Below are positions 1 to 9,284 of a stretch of DNA of 64,000 nt, in pieces (the first letter of the stretch is position 1; each line of letters opens with the position of its first letter). The stretch spans positions 86,487 through 150,486 of the forward strand of contig JAMPIV010006381.1 of the NCBI GenBank assembly GCA_024509875.1. The letters run 5' to 3'. Below the pieces are notes generated by a model that made no database searches, was not told the DNA's origin, and saw only the letters and a program-made list of their open reading frames with translations. The position numbers and the translations under genes were made by a program. Source of the DNA: Oreohelix idahoensis (Eukaryota; Mollusca; Gastropoda; Stylommatophora; Oreohelicidae).

Positions 1-1424
1 ATGTATATTCAATGATCGTAATTTCCAAATGTTAGATAATCTATTGAAGGCGCTAGCTGCCAAAGCAATTCTAGTATGGATTTCTCTTGTTGTGTCACCA
101 TCCTGAGTCATTTTACTGCCTAAATAATTGAAACTTTCAACTTTCTGTAGTTTTTCCCCGTTCAAGATGATATCAAAGGTCTCGTTAGAAAAGTTCATAG
201 CTTTAGTTTTAGAGGCATTTATTTGGAGACCAATTTTAACCGAGAGATGACACAAATTATTTATTGCTTCTTGGGATTGTCTTGGTGTTGAACTTAAGAA
301 TGCTACATCATCTGCGAAATCCAGGTCCCCCAGGAATTTTCCATTTGTCCATTTTATACCCATGTTCATTGTGGGTATAGTTTCTCATAACCCAATCAAT
401 AGCTATTCCAAAAAGTAGTGGTGACATAATACAGCCTTGTTTCACCCCTGTTTCTACTGTAAACCATTCTGTATTCCCTTTATTTGTTCTAACACAACAT
501 CTTGCATTGTCATATAGCGCTTTGATTATATTCACATATTTTGTTGGAAAACCATAGATTGTAAGTATCTTCCACAATGATGGGCGGTGTAGACTATCAA
601 AGGCTTTTTGAAAATCGACGAAGGTGATAATAAGTGGCGATTGCCTTTCCACTGATTCTTCTATAATTGTTCTTAGTGTGAATATTTGATCAATACATGA
701 TCGTTTCGGCCTGAAACCCGCTTGTTCTTCTCTGATCTTTTCGTCAGCATGCAATTTAAGTCTTTCTAACATCATGCAACATAATAATTTTCCAGGTACT
801 GATAATAGAGATATACCACGCCAGTTATTACAGTCTGATAGATCACCTTTCTTCGGTAACTTTACAATAATACTGTCTTTCCATTGTTGTGGTGGTTGTT
901 CTTCTCTCCATACTTCATTTATAATATCTAAAATTCTCAAGAGGTTGTTGTCATTAACTGCTTTAATCATTTCCCCTGAAATTTCGTCAACTCCAGCAGC
1001 TTTAAAATTTTTTAATCTTTTAACGGCTTGTTTGATCTCGTCCAGCGTGAATTCATCGCAAGTTATTGGCAAAGTGGTTGTGGATGTTTCATTATTAAAA
1101 TCAGGTGTTACTGTTGGTGGTGGTCTGTTTAGCACCTCCATGAAGTGCTCAGCCCATCTCTTTATTTGTTCTTTTTCTGTTGGTATTGAATTCCCTAATT
1201 TACCTTTAACAGGTGTTTCCATAGCAGTAGGCTGGTGACATAGTTGTTTTGTAATTTGATAAAGGCACCTACTATTACCAGTTCTTGCAGCATTTTCAGC
1301 TTCTACGGCCAGTTCATTGATGAAATGTCTTTTATCTCTTCGAGTTTTTGTCTTCACTTCTTTATTTAACAAGTTATAAGTTAGTTTGCAAGATTCAACT
1401 GCATTATGTGTACTTGCCGCTAGT
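1..1424 (-). pseudogene. 5'-truncated LINE reverse transcriptase fragment (open at window start)
   Basis: Minus-strand reverse transcriptase of an APE-type non-LTR retrotransposon. From the 5' side it reads a conserved pre-RT block (KLPKKGDLSDCNNWRGISLL), the motif A region (FVDFQKAFDS) and motif B (GVKQGCIMSPLLF). The frame is then lost near position 325 and resumes in another frame toward position 1, where the FADDV box and a connecting region (STPRQSQEAINNL) are readable. The open frame begins near 1424 with no methionine and no endonuclease domain, so the copy is 5'-truncated, the usual outcome of incomplete target-primed reverse transcription. The same pre-RT block occurs in the LINE at 38234-40350, so the two are probably related. 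It is a dead copy. Confidence 0.85.
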
Positions 1425-1779
1425 AGTTATACATATACAGTATATATATTCTTTCTTACCCTCAGGCAATACACATAAGCTGTAACAGGCTGTCAAAAGA
1501 TATCTAGGTCTGCTACGCAGATGCAGTGGCAAAGTATTTGACAGCACACTTTTTGCCGCTCTCTTCTGTACCGCTTAGTGTTTAAAAAAGTTGTGGACCC
1601 AAATCAACCAAGTTCAAGGACTTTTATACCTTCGCTTCCCCCGTATCGGAGAACACGGCCAAAAACCGGTGTTAGGAATCTAAAACCGAGGCATCTTTTG
1701 CCTGCTTGTACAATGTGCAAAATTTTTAATATTTATTATCTCTTTTAATTCTGAACCGATTTTGATCATTTAAAGTTAG
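1425..1779. other. No gene seen
   Basis: AT-rich sequence between the truncated LINE and the first LTR-like repeat. I see no coding signature, tRNA or repeat that occurs again in the window. Confidence 0.5.
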
Positions 1780-2201
1780 AATTATACTGAGAAATTATCT
1801 CTACCGTTCGATCTAATAATTGTTTAGTTAGCAAATTGCATTTAAATCTATGCAGACTTTAACTAACTAAATTTGGGACTACCCCGATGTTTAGATGTCA
1901 ATTTAAACGATTTTTCTCTTTAAATGAATTACTATTCGAGGAAGTCTTTGCACCTACCTCTTAAGTAACATCCCCATTGTTGAACTCTCTATATCTTTCC
2001 TTTTAAACATCTCTAGTTCTTAAGAAATTAAATAAATTCTTACTATCCTTTACACAAAATGGGCCTCTATGTTAAGCCTAAAAGGTTTCATTATACACAC
2101 TAGAAAAAGGAGCGTTTTCATTGGTTCTTATATCGGTCCGTTTTCCTATGGTATTGCGTGCGGTAAATATGACCGTGGTGTAAGACAGATCAAAACCGAC
2201 A
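1780..2201 (-). repeat. LTR-like direct repeat, copy 1
   Basis: This stretch is repeated in the same orientation at 3593-4150 with only scattered differences. It abuts a minus-strand Gypsy-like fragment. Read on the minus strand, the boundary has a purine-rich run (AAATAGGGGAGCTCTG) followed by TG, the arrangement of a polypurine tract next to a 3' LTR. I therefore take it as the 3' LTR of an old minus-strand element. The outer end is not defined. It is an empty site for the MITE present in copy 2: here TTAA occurs once, within TCTAGTTCTTAAGAAATT. Confidence 0.55.
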
Positions 2202-2940
2202 GAGCTCCCCTATTTAAAAGTGTGAACCATTCTGGTGGAGTTTTCCTGTCTGGATTTACAATCACGGCATTACCCCACAAAAAGGTTCACTCTGCCTTAC
2301 TGGTATCCTGGTTTCCTTCAGGTGGGTTAGTTCAAGTAGGCACTACTCAAGAAATCTGCCTCAACCCTCTGCGATCCAAGGATAATCACCGCATGTTGTG
2401 TGTAAAATAAACAGCACAGGTGGTGCTGCCTGTCTAATGCTGATTATCAATCAATATTCACCATTACTCTTCTCTGAGTCTGTTCAATGACATGTTCTGA
2501 GAGGTTAGATGTTCCTCAAGGTTCCAATATTTATGAGGATGTCATCTATAAAGATGGTGATAGCTGAGTTTTATAAGGGATCCAGTAATTTCCTCATCAG
2601 CCTGGATAAAACACTCAGAGTATTCTTCAACTCAAAAGCAACATATGGAACTCATAGTGCCCCTCCGAGATGTGAACAGCCAGCAATGGTCTGAGCTCAT
2701 GCTTGATGAGATCTGGTAAAACCCTTTACTAGATTCACTAGTGACTCTGTTACTGTAATTATTTCCCAAATCCAGGCAGAGTCTATTTTCTCCAGGGGTT
2801 CTCTCAGCTAAACCTCACTGGAGCGTTAATATGATATGGGGAAATGAATTTCCAGCACCAAGAAATCAATTCTCCCCTTTGGCATGGCAATATAAAATAT
2901 AATCTAAGTCCATGTCCGTGTGAAAACTTCCAATGGGCCG
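2202..2940 (-). pseudogene. Decayed Gypsy-type pol fragment related to element A
   Basis: Reading the minus strand in shifting frames gives pieces that line up with the reverse transcriptase of element B: LREP..EKNRLCLDL, GHYEFHML, LSRLMRKLLDPL and IDDIL. Below these, at about 2290-2530, the minus strand also matches the non-coding, degenerate region of element A at about 22600-22800 (for example CATGTCATTG, CAGACTCAGAGAAGA and GAGGCAGATTTC), which is absent in that form from B. This copy is therefore an older relative of A's defective family rather than a simple relic of B. Stops and indels are frequent, so it cannot encode a protein. Confidence 0.7.
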
Positions 2941-3070
2941 TGTAGGGCCGGCCAACTACCACTGTTGCCGGGGCCCTCATAATGCTAAATTAATAGCCGT
3001 ATGTCAAAGAGAACTGAACATTAGGCCAATTGTCCACTCTCCCACTTCTAATTTTTCTGGAGGTATCCCT

Positions 3071-3592
3071 CAGGCCATAAATCGAGGATTCCTCAGCAAG
3101 AGAGAGGTTGGTAAGAAAACGAAGATGGCTGTATACCGCTCCACCTATGTCCCAGTCTTGACATACGGATGCAAGTCATGGGCAATGACTACAACCCATA
3201 AAAGCCAGATCCAAACCTCAGAAATGAGGTATCTGAGGAAAGTGGTTGAAGTAACAAGAAGAGACATGGTACGCAACCAGACGATACACCAAGGCCTAAA
3301 ATCCCAGCCCCCTGCAGACCCAAGTAGAACAGTCCCAACTAAGATGGTTTGACCATGTCTGCAGAATGGGAGAAGATCGGCTACCACGATAAGCATGGGA
3401 AACAAAGAGCCAAGGATCCAGACCCTCAGGACGACCCAGAGTCCGCTGGGAGGACAACATTAGACAATCTTTGAAGGATAGAGGACTAGAATGGAATCAG
3501 GCCAGGAGGAAGACAGCCGATAGGATAGTTTGGCGCTCTCTCTTCCAAACCTCTACACCTCACGGTAGAAGGGGAATGACTAAGTAAGTAAG
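3071..3592 (+). pseudogene. 3' fragment of the RTE-like LINE
   Basis: Nearly identical to the last ~520 bp of the full-length LINE at 6188-9284. It begins at the AINRGFLSKREVGKK block, continues through YGCKSWAMTTTHKSQIQ and ends in the same TAAGTAAGTAAGT tail. Frames are disrupted by small indels. It is a severely 5'-truncated copy. I could not find a convincing target-site duplication; its 3' tail runs straight into the second LTR-like repeat. The 130 bp before it (2941-3070) hold nothing recognisable. Confidence 0.85.
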
Positions 3593-4150
3593 TATTATAC
3601 TGAGAATTTATCTCTACTGTTCTATCTCATAACTGTTTAGTGAACAAAATGCATTTAAATCTATGCAGACTTTAACTAAATTTGGGACTACCCCGATGTA
3701 TAGATGTCAATTTAAACGATTTTTCTCTTTAAATGAATTACTATTCAAGGAAGTCTTTGCACCTACCTCTTAAGAAACATCCCCGTTGTTGAACTCTCTA
3801 TATCTTTCCTTTTAAACGTCTCTAGTTCTTAACTCTTTGACTCCGGAACAACGCTCAGAGCGTTAGTCAGATTTGACACCCGTGCCAAAACAACTCTCTG
3901 AGCGTTGTTTTTAGTCTATCACGAATTAAAATTACGACACAGGGTGGAAAATAATTGCGGAGTCAAAGAGTTAAGAAATTAAATAAATTCTTACTATCCT
4001 TTACACAAAATGGGCCTCTATGTTAAGCCTAAAAGGTTTCATTATACACACTAGACAAAGGAGCGTTTTCATTGGTTCTTATATCGGTCCATTTTCCTAT
4101 GGTATTGCGTGCGGTAAATATGACCGTGGTGTAAGACAGACCAAAACACG
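3593..4150 (-). repeat. LTR-like direct repeat, copy 2 (carries a MITE)
   Basis: Direct repeat of 1780-2201, ending in the same GTGTAAGACAGA.CAAAAC stretch. It differs from copy 1 mainly by a clean 138-bp TTAA-flanked insertion at 3833-3970. By position it would be the 5' LTR of the decayed minus-strand element, its inner end replaced by the truncated LINE at 3071-3592. Confidence 0.5.
3833..3970. mobile_element. 138-bp MITE with TTAA target duplication
   Basis: The ends are inverted: CTCTTTGACTCCG at the left and its reverse complement CGGAGTCAAAGAG at the right. TTAA stands directly outside both ends (3829-3832 and 3971-3974). The second repeat copy without the insertion, near 2030, has a single TTAA, so the insertion boundaries are exact. 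Inside, a second inverted pair (AACAACGCTCAGAG) makes the element nearly palindromic. TTAA duplications are typical of piggyBac and some other superfamilies; with no transposase the family assignment is an inference. Confidence 0.85.
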
Positions 4151-4730
4151 ATAATTATTGATAATTTGTAGTGTATATACGTGGGTATGGTTGTGTATTA
4201 ATTGTTGTGTTAATTGGTCTTGTAGTAAGGAGACAGGGGTGAAGTGGATTTAATATTTCAGAGATGGTGTAGTAAAAGTGTGTTTAATAATTGTGTAAAT
4301 TGATAACCTTCCCGGGTCAGTCTCTAAGAAGTTGGGGCTGGGAAATTATTCAGTACCAGGGATTTTAGCTTGCAGTGAAGGGGTGTTGTGACGCCTTTCA
4401 GTGAGACAAGTACACAATTGATTCAGGTCAGCCGCGTCTGGGGTTTACATAACTGACAGCGGGTTAAATTGGTGCGGGAGAGAGATAGGAGGGGACTGTA
4501 AATTAGTTTGACCCGTGGGCAGAAATATTTGTTTATTTCTTGTGCATAGCTTGTGTGTAGGGGAAATTTATTAATTTAGGGAACACCAGGGTGTAGATGA
4601 AGTTAGGTGGTAGTGTGTTATGTATTAGAAGCTTTTGAATTGTTGTATAGATGTTGTTTATTTTTGTTCTACAGCGTCAAGGCTGGATGGTGGAGGTTAT
4701 AGATAGACCTAAGTCTACCATGGACTTTGA
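4151..4730. other. No gene recognised
   Basis: Mostly unique-looking GT-rich sequence. A polypyrimidine stretch ending in CTACAG near 4673 is followed by a short open frame, which looks like a splice acceptor, but nothing downstream confirms an exon. Confidence 0.4.
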
Positions 4731-4849
4731 CTTCTTCTTATTCACATATATATCAGAATCTTTATTCTCCATAAAATACATTAATATGTACAGACATGAT
4801 ATAATAGATACAACATGGCATAAAGGAGAATCATTAGAATTTACATAAA

Positions 4850-5895
4850 GTGTTGAAGACGTCTCAAGTAGTTCTATGTGGGTGTTTTTACATCTAAAGT
4901 TTATATTACACATACATAACAATTTTTAAGCTTTCTAAAAGACATTGGCATACAATGATACGATATGATGTGATATAACCTGCCAGAGTATTATTGACAT
5001 TTACAAAATGAGTGTGGAACACAGTGGCGGCTTTCTTTAATGAGCTGTTGAGCTGCAGCACCCCCTGTAAAAAAAGGACTACATACTGTCTCTACTACAT
5101 TATAATACATAATCCCTGCATACTGTCTCTACTACATTATAATACATAATCTGGACAGACCAAAAAATACAAAAAATTGAGGTTACACCGGAAGGGTTAA
5201 ATACGAGTACAAAAAAAAAATTATCCAACACCGTATTGTAAGTGCTGCAAACGATGACAGTTCAAGTGACTTTGACCTCTTATAAGCGAATGCTTGTCAT
5301 ACACAGCAAAGAGGCCAGCTGTGATTGGGTTGAATTTATTTACTTGTGCTGCAACGGAACACAGCTCAAGTGTAATGAACTCTAATTAAAGGGAAGTTAC
5401 AATGAAAAATTTAAACACGAGAAATAGCAGCATACATGTCTGTTTAACCTGGTTTGAGACTCGGGAAGCTGCTTCGACTGACAAGGATTACTCCTAGTTG
5501 CAGTAAACTTTTAAAATAACTTTTCAGAACTTCTTGACAGATTTTAGATGAGATAAGACACTAATCATTTGTGTCTGGGTTGATATTTTACATGGTGGTC
5601 ACAATTTGTGAGTGTTATGTATAGTACTTTAAATGAATGAATAGTGCAGCACCCCCAATGACAACCCCCTGGAACCGCCACTGGTGGAATACCATTCAAG
5701 TAGAGCAATATGGGTGTTTTTACATTGGGGTTTTATCATAATTTTTGTTTGCCATAAAAAGCTTTGACAGATAGTGGAGTGAGATATTAAATATAGCATC
5801 AAATACAATAGTCGTTTGGTATAGTAGACAGAGCACAATTGAGATTAGACTGTGTGGAAAACATCTCCAGCAATTTAAAATGGGTGTTTTTTACA
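4850..5895 (-). repeat. Diverged ~160-bp tandem repeats in the LINE 3' UTR
   Basis: Three units carry the phrase TGGGTGTTTTTACAT near 4880, 5708 and 5885. Each is preceded by a diverged GTGTGGAA / TCAAGTAG-like stretch. Subtracting the 662-bp MITE at 5022-5683 gives a spacing of roughly 160-165 bp. They lie directly downstream of the stop codon of the RLE-type LINE, so I read them as a tandemly repeated 3' UTR. The units are well diverged. Confidence 0.5.
5022..5683. mobile_element. 662-bp non-autonomous hAT-like MITE
   Basis: Begins CAGTGGCGGCTTTC and ends with the reverse complement of CAGTGGCGGTTCC. The flanking 8 bp are GTGGAACA (5014-5021) and GTGGAATA (5684-5691), an 8-bp duplication with one mismatch. 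CAGTGGCGG-type ends with 8-bp duplications are the hAT signature. The pair CAGCACCCCC / its complement extends the inverted similarity inward. There is no transposase, so movement would need a hAT enzyme from elsewhere. It sits in the 3' UTR repeats of the RLE-type LINE. Confidence 0.85.
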
Positions 5896-6187
5896 TCAAA
5901 GTTTCCATATTCTGTAACAACCTATAATTGCACTAATGCTGACATACTTACATAAAACTTTGGCTTCAAATTTCCGCAACCCTAGCGACATTAATCCACT
6001 CACACACTTTGCATGCACATGACCCAAACTACCAATTATCAGTACGATTACATGCATACGATAGCCTAGTTCGTTAATTTCTGCAGTCAATGGATAGTAC
6101 TTATCAAATTTATGTTGGTAACATTTATCTAAATGGGCGTCACATAGTATTGCTGCCTCCACTATAAAAGCTGTTTTGTTCTGTCGA
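5896..6187 (-). pseudogene. C-terminal end of the RLE-type LINE protein
   Basis: Minus-strand frame ending at a stop at 5896. It contains RQNKTAFIVEAAIL, which supplies the acidic residue expected 12-14 residues after the endonuclease PD, then KYYPLTAEI and VIVLIIGSLGHV, a strand pattern typical of the C-terminus of LINEs with a restriction-like endonuclease. It starts without a methionine because the RTE-like LINE interrupts the gene at this codon. The coding part of this segment has no stop. Confidence 0.75.
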
Positions 6188-6214
6188 GCCAATCACCTGT
6201 TTGCTTTAAACTAT

Positions 6215-7061
6215 GATTACGAGCAATATAAGAGAGAAAACCGGACTGATTCTAAAGGCGACGAACTGGAACGGACTACGACTTATGGAACTTGGAACAC
6301 AAGAAGTATAAATGGGAAAGAAGAGGAGCTGATGGAAGAGATGAGGAAAGCAAAATTAGAAACCCTGCTATTACCGAAACAAAGAAAAAGGGACAAGGAG
6401 TCATGGATCTCGATGGCAACACACTGTTATACAGTGGTGTACCCACATCTGAAAGAGCTAAAGGGGGCGTGGGTTGCATTGTGGCCAAAACCAGAAAGAT
6501 AGTATCAAGGGATGGAACTTTGTCTCGGAGCGCATTATGGTTGTAAAACTAAAAGAAGGAGAAACCATAGTCAACCTGGTCATAGTGTATGGGCCAAATG
6601 AGGATGAGAGAGCAGAGGTCAAGGAGGAATTCTTCGAGCTGCTTCAAAGGACAGTGGATGACTGCTTAGATGAAGTTATCATGCTCGGAGATTTTAATGC
6701 CAGAGTTGGAAATGACCATGCTAGATGGGGTGGAGTTATCGGAAGATATGGAGAAGATACTCTCAATGACAATGGAAAGCGACTCCTTAGATTCTGTAGT
6801 GAGCAGAATCTGATCATTACAAACACAAAGTTCCCCCATAAGCGCATACATGCATACACTAGATGTGAACCAACCAAGAATGAGAAGTCAGTGATCGACT
6901 ATGCCATTGTTAGGAGAAGCTCATTCAAATATGTCCGGGATGCTAGAGTCTGGAGGGGGCCAGAGATTGGAAGTGATCACTACCTGCTAACAATCAAAAG
7001 AACAACTGAAAGAGTTGCTCAGCCTAGGAACTGCCCAACATCATGCAAGAAACCAAGTAAA
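6215..7061 (+). pseudogene. APE-type endonuclease domain of the RTE-like LINE, broken
   Basis: Apurinic/apyrimidinic-type endonuclease that would nick the target DNA. Recognisable blocks are TWNTRSINGKEEEL, ITETKKKGQG, VIVYGPNEDERAEV, MLGDFNARVG (metal-binding Asp/Asn) and GSDHYLL (catalytic His). Three lesions break it: one base is missing near 6368, one base is gained near 6502-6510, and an in-frame TGA stands at 7062-7064, after which the same frame continues into the reverse transcriptase. The copy could not make a full-length protein. Confidence 0.85.
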
Positions 7062-7073
7062 TGAGCGGGAGAA

Positions 7074-9215
7074 ATGATCATTAGGACCTACAAGCTGAAA
7101 GAGCCAGAAATTAGGACCAGATATCAGGGGCTTATTTCTGCAGCGGTGAGCAACACAGAAGAACGACCTGATGACTTGGAAACCCTCTGGAATAAATTCA
7201 AGGATATCATAAAGACAGCTGCTGCAGAAGCATGCGGTGAAGTCCGACTTGGGAACAAGAGAAAGAGGACACCTTGGTGGACAGAGGAAGTCAAAGAGAA
7301 AATAAGAGAGAAGAAAATGGCATGGAAACAATACTTAGGAGCTAGAAACACAACAGGACAGATGGAAAAATATAGAGAATATGTGACACTCAGAACAGAA
7401 GCAAAGAACAAGGTGCTAGCAGCAAAACAGAAGTCCTGGGAAGAATTTGGAGAAAAGCTAGAAAAAGATGCACAAGAAAACCAGAAATTGTTCTATAAGA
7501 CCCTAAAGAACATGAGAAAGGAAAAACAATGCCCTCTCAAATTTATAAAGGACAAGCAAGGCAAATTGCTTACTGCCCCGAAGGAAGTAATGGAAAGATG
7601 GACAGAATATTTCTCAGAACTCCTGGATGGTGAGCATGGTGAAGCATCAGAAATGATAACCACTAGCACAGAAGAGAAAACCAATGATGGTGAAGATGAC
7701 ATAAAGATGGAAGAACTGAAGGCAGCACTGGGGAAAATCAAGATGGGCAAAGCAGCAGGGCATGATGGTATAACACCAGAAATGGTTAAGTACATGGGAG
7801 CATCAGGTGACCTATTACTCTTAAGGGTTCTACAGGCAGCGTGGTACAACAAGACCATACCAAAGGATTGGGAGATTGCCACCATAACACCAATTTTCAA
7901 AAAGGGTGACAATCGACAGTGTGGAAACCATAGAGGTATATCCCTTCTCAGTGTCCCTGGTAAAATCTACTCTAGAATCCTAGAGCAGAGAATCCGACGC
8001 CTAGCTGAGCCACAACTGGATGAGGTCCAGTGTGGATTCCAAGCAAACCGAAGTACTCAAGACCTAATCTTCACACTCAGACAGCTGAGTGAAAAGGCCC
8101 TTGAGTATAAGAGTGAGATGCATCTTTGTTTCATAGATCTGGAAAAGGCGTTTGACAGGGTCCCCTGGAGCAAACTTTGGGATTGTTTGGCAAGGAAGAA
8201 CATTCCAGCATCTCTGATTCATGCTATACAGAGCTTCTACAAGTCTTGCAGAAATTATGTGAGGACAGCAAACCATAAGTCAGAAGAGTTCAGGACCACC
8301 ACTGGTGTAAGACAAGGTGATATCCTGTCACCTTACCTTTTCATACTCCTCATGGACGATGTCATTAAGGCATGTAAGGAGAGAACAAGAAAGTATTCAG
8401 TGGGGTACTGGAAGATGAGACAGGTCTGTATTTCGGAGCTGGCATTTGCTGATGATGTTGCCCTGATTGCTAAATCAGAGGCACATCTCCAATCCAACCT
8501 GCAAGTCTGGAAGGAAGAGCTGGCGAAGAGAGGGATGGTCATAAGCAGCTCTAAAACAAAATCCATGGTGATATCACGAGAAGAAAGAAGACATCAGATT
8601 AAGCTGGGAGAACAGGTCCTGGAGCAGGTAGACCACTTTAAATACCTCGGAGCTATTATTGACCGAAAGGGAGGCATCAAAGAAGAGTTGGCCACTCGAA
8701 AAGCAGCAGCTGGGAGACTTTTTCAGGCCATAAATCGAGGATTCCTCAGCAAGAGAGAGGTTGGTAAGAAAACGAAAATGGCTGTATACCGCTCCACCTA
8801 TGTCCCAGTCTTGACATATGGATGCGAATCATGGGCAATGACTACAACCCACAAAAGCCAGATCCAAACCTCAGAAATGAGATATCTGAGGAAGGTGGTT
8901 GAAATAACAAGAAGAGACATGGTACGCAACCAGACGATTCGTCAAGGCCTTAAATCCCACCCCCTTCAGACCCAAGTAGAACAGTACCAACTAAGATGGT
9001 TTGGCCATGTCTGCAGAATGGGAGAAGACCGGCTACCACGACAAGCATGGGAAACAAAGAGCCAAGGATCCAGACCCCCAGGACGACCCAGAGTCCGCTG
9101 GGAGGACAAAATTAGACAATCTTTGAAGGACCGAGGACGAACGAACGAACGAACGAACGAACTTTATTTTCAAAGGACTAGAATGGAACCAGGCCAGGAG
9201 GAAGACAGCCGATAG
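7074..9215 (+). CDS. Reverse transcriptase region of the RTE-like LINE (713 codons)
   Basis: Long open frame copying the element's RNA into DNA at the target nick. A lysine-rich linker (about residues 1-190) is followed by the RT: KAAGHDGITPEM, the SLLSVPGKIYSRILEQR region, motif A FIDLEKAFDRVPW near residue 352, motif B GVRQGDILSPYLF, and the catalytic box FADDVAL near residue 458. The C-terminal region includes YGCESWAMTTTHKS and a WFGHVCRM segment. The ATG is only the first in the frame after the in-frame TGA at 7062-7064; the frame is really a continuation of the endonuclease ORF. The last ~25 codons are altered by a 35-bp insertion at 9139-9173 that shifts the frame. Confidence 0.85.
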   Translation: MIIRTYKLKEPEIRTRYQGLISAAVSNTEERPDDLETLWNKFKDIIKTAAAEACGEVRLGNKRKRTPWWTEEVKEKIREKKMAWKQYLGARNTTGQMEKYREYVTLRTEAKNKVLAAKQKSWEEFGEKLEKDAQENQKLFYKTLKNMRKEKQCPLKFIKDKQGKLLTAPKEVMERWTEYFSELLDGEHGEASEMITTSTEEKTNDGEDDIKMEELKAALGKIKMGKAAGHDGITPEMVKYMGASGDLLLLRVLQAAWYNKTIPKDWEIATITPIFKKGDNRQCGNHRGISLLSVPGKIYSRILEQRIRRLAEPQLDEVQCGFQANRSTQDLIFTLRQLSEKALEYKSEMHLCFIDLEKAFDRVPWSKLWDCLARKNIPASLIHAIQSFYKSCRNYVRTANHKSEEFRTTTGVRQGDILSPYLFILLMDDVIKACKERTRKYSVGYWKMRQVCISELAFADDVALIAKSEAHLQSNLQVWKEELAKRGMVISSSKTKSMVISREERRHQIKLGEQVLEQVDHFKYLGAIIDRKGGIKEELATRKAAAGRLFQAINRGFLSKREVGKKTKMAVYRSTYVPVLTYGCESWAMTTTHKSQIQTSEMRYLRKVVEITRRDMVRNQTIRQGLKSHPLQTQVEQYQLRWFGHVCRMGEDRLPRQAWETKSQGSRPPGRPRVRWEDKIRQSLKDRGRTNERTNELYFQRTRMEPGQEEDSR
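9139..9173 (-). mobile_element. 35-bp minimal LINE insertion (3' tail only)
   Basis: The sister copies near 3480 and 46876 read GAGGACTAGAATGG without a break. Here GAGGAC is followed by five GAAC units and CTTTATTTTCAA, then AGGACTAGAATGG. AGGAC is duplicated at 9134-9138 and 9174-9178. The inserted sequence equals, on the minus strand, the extreme 3' end and microsatellite tail of the CR1-like LINE that ends at 16319. It is thus a copy truncated to a dozen unique bases plus tail. Confidence 0.8.
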
Positions 9216-9284
9216 GATAGTTTGGCGCTCTCTCTTCCAAACCTCTACACCTCACGGTAGAAGGGGAACGACTAAGTAAGTAAG

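Larger units (their letters stand above)
6188..9284 (+). mobile_element. Full-length RTE-like LINE, 3.1 kb, with 12-bp target duplication
   Basis: A complete insertion: TTGTTCTGTCGA stands at 6176-6187 and again at 9285-9296, and the reading frame of the interrupted RLE-type LINE resumes at the same codon on the other side. The element holds an APE endonuclease, a reverse transcriptase and a C-terminal region, and ends in (TAAG)n. One long ORF, about 3.1 kb and a short tandem-repeat tail fit the RTE clade or a near relative; clade assignment needs a phylogeny. Two further 3' fragments of the family occur at 3071-3592 and 46522-46985, so it has been active in this genome. Confidence 0.9.

Noticed and set aside
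774..1238. Plus-strand 154-codon frame
   Set aside because: It is antisense to the conserved reverse transcriptase at 1-1424 and has no recognisable domain.
4651..4848. Possible host exon after CTACAG near 4673 (frame GWMVEVIDRPKSTMD...)
   Set aside because: The acceptor looks good, but there is no donor or partner exon, and the right part is the 3' end of the RLE-type LINE.
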